Shown piece after piece: positions 5,605 through 6,059 of a stretch of DNA of 6,059 bases (its first letter is position 1; each line of letters opens with the position of its first letter). The position numbers and the translations under genes were made by a program. Under the pieces are notes generated by a model. It searched no databases. It saw only the letters and a list, made by a program, of their open reading frames with translations, and had not been told where the DNA came from. The DNA comes from Saprospiraceae bacterium (lineage in GTDB: Bacteria; Bacteroidota; Bacteroidia; Chitinophagales; Saprospiraceae): positions 1-6,059 of the forward strand of contig JALZVN010000235.1 of NCBI GenBank assembly GCA_023299965.1, given 5' to 3'.

Positions 5605-5635
5605 TTGATTTTGTACAACTTTATCTTTCTCTTTG
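5605..5635 (+). promoter_or_regulatory. Weak Bacteroidota-type promoter candidate for the DinB-like gene
   Basis: TTG at 5605-5607 is followed, after 20 nt, by TCTCTTTG (5628-5635), one mismatch from the TAnnTTTG box of Bacteroidota housekeeping promoters. The spacing fits. It would place a transcript start roughly 45-50 nt before the ATG at 5689. In T-rich DNA such a match may arise by chance. Confidence 0.25.
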
Positions 5636-5688
5636 GTTTTATATTGATATGACATTATATATCCTCGCCCAGTAGAAAGAAGGGCTCC

Positions 5689-6059
5689 ATGAAGACACAG
5701 AAATTACTCAAGAGATTTAATAGGAAAGCAGATGAATGGTTGCGTGACCTCCAAGCAATGGATGAAAAATTTATACGTATAAGACCATCTGAAAATTTTT
5801 GGTCCTACTCGGAAGTATATGATCACGTTATGCGTGTAACAAGGAGTTATCAAATTCCCAATCTGAAATTAAGTCTATCTGATTTAGCCACCAGAAAGAA
5901 AAGAAAAAATAAATACGGCTTTGCCATCTTCAACCTAGGTATTAGGAAGAATGTCAAAATGAAAATGGAAGAGTTTCCAAAACCTATCGCAGAGTCCTTT
6001 ACTCCAGTGAAACGAAGCAAAGAGGAGCTTGTTAAAGATTTTTTGTTATTTGTAAAGGA
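5689..6059 (+). CDS. DinB-like family protein, N-terminal part (3' truncated by window edge)
   Basis: ATG at 5689 follows an AGAAGGG ribosome-site-like word 4 nt upstream, and 123 codons are open to the end of the window with no stop. The start of the product fits the DinB/DinB_2 four-helix fold: W17 and L18 in helix 1 (ADEWLRDLQAMDEKF), then the characteristic RPSENFWSYSEVYDHVMRVT (31-50), where W38-S and H46 match the conserved W-S-x-x-E-x-x-x-H pattern. H46 would be the first metal-ligand histidine. Residues 97-123 (FPKPIAESFTPVKRSKEEL, then VKDFLLFVK) match the proline-containing loop and following helix of the family. Family members are metal-binding proteins, some of them thiol transferases, and most have no known substrate. 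The basic stretch RKKRKNK (69-75) is a local feature. Its codon use and intact frame contrast with the broken genes before it, so it is likely a separate, functional transcription unit. Confidence 0.75.
   Translation, partial: MKTQKLLKRFNRKADEWLRDLQAMDEKFIRIRPSENFWSYSEVYDHVMRVTRSYQIPNLKLSLSDLATRKKRKNKYGFAIFNLGIRKNVKMKMEEFPKPIAESFTPVKRSKEELVKDFLLFVK

Noticed and set aside
1..6059. CRISPR array, tRNA, rRNA, insertion sequence ends or integrase.
   Set aside because: No regularly spaced repeats, cloverleaf, conserved rRNA words, transposase motifs or flanking target duplications were seen on either strand.

Overview
The window looks like chromosomal DNA from a Bacteroidota bacterium, probably a saprospirian or a flavobacterial/cytophagal relative. 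The evidence is a SprB-type adhesin tail with a type IX secretion (T9SS) C-terminal sorting domain, a surface-type lipoprotein with carboxypeptidase-regulatory-like folds, a Bacteroidota-style ECF sigma factor paired with a membrane anti-sigma protein that carries an outer-membrane beta-barrel, an SdrD_B-like remnant, and AT-rich intergenic DNA. All recognisable genes lie on the + strand.

Layout. Positions 1-549 hold the 3' end of a large secreted repeat protein. Positions 550-1173 are intergenic: a perfect 19-bp hairpin just after the stop, a GC-rich structured element that looks like a dispersed intergenic repeat, a terminator-like hairpin, and short direct repeats ahead of the next gene. 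Positions 1174-5035 form one locus: a lipoprotein gene (1174-2916), an ECF sigma gene overlapping it by 4 bp (2913 onward), and an anti-sigma/beta-barrel gene (3519-5035). Positions 5036-5253 are non-coding. Positions 5254-5586 hold a short reading frame with an SdrD_B-like calcium-loop signature and no ATG. A DinB-like gene starts at 5689 and runs off the right edge.

The central locus reads as a trans-envelope signalling module. A surface lipoprotein could feed a beta-barrel in the outer membrane, joined by a long charged periplasmic linker and one inner-membrane helix to a small cytoplasmic sigma-binding segment. This matches the general architecture of dual membrane-spanning anti-sigma factors (Dma) reported in Bacteroides. 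In this copy the module appears broken. The sigma gene has an in-frame TAG in the middle of its region-4 helix-turn-helix. The anti-sigma gene has an in-frame TAA after the membrane helix, then a -1 frameshift. The lipoprotein gene is intact. Either the regulatory half is a recent pseudogene pair or the sequence carries errors; the first is favoured because the lesions are of different kinds and the protein resumes cleanly after each one.
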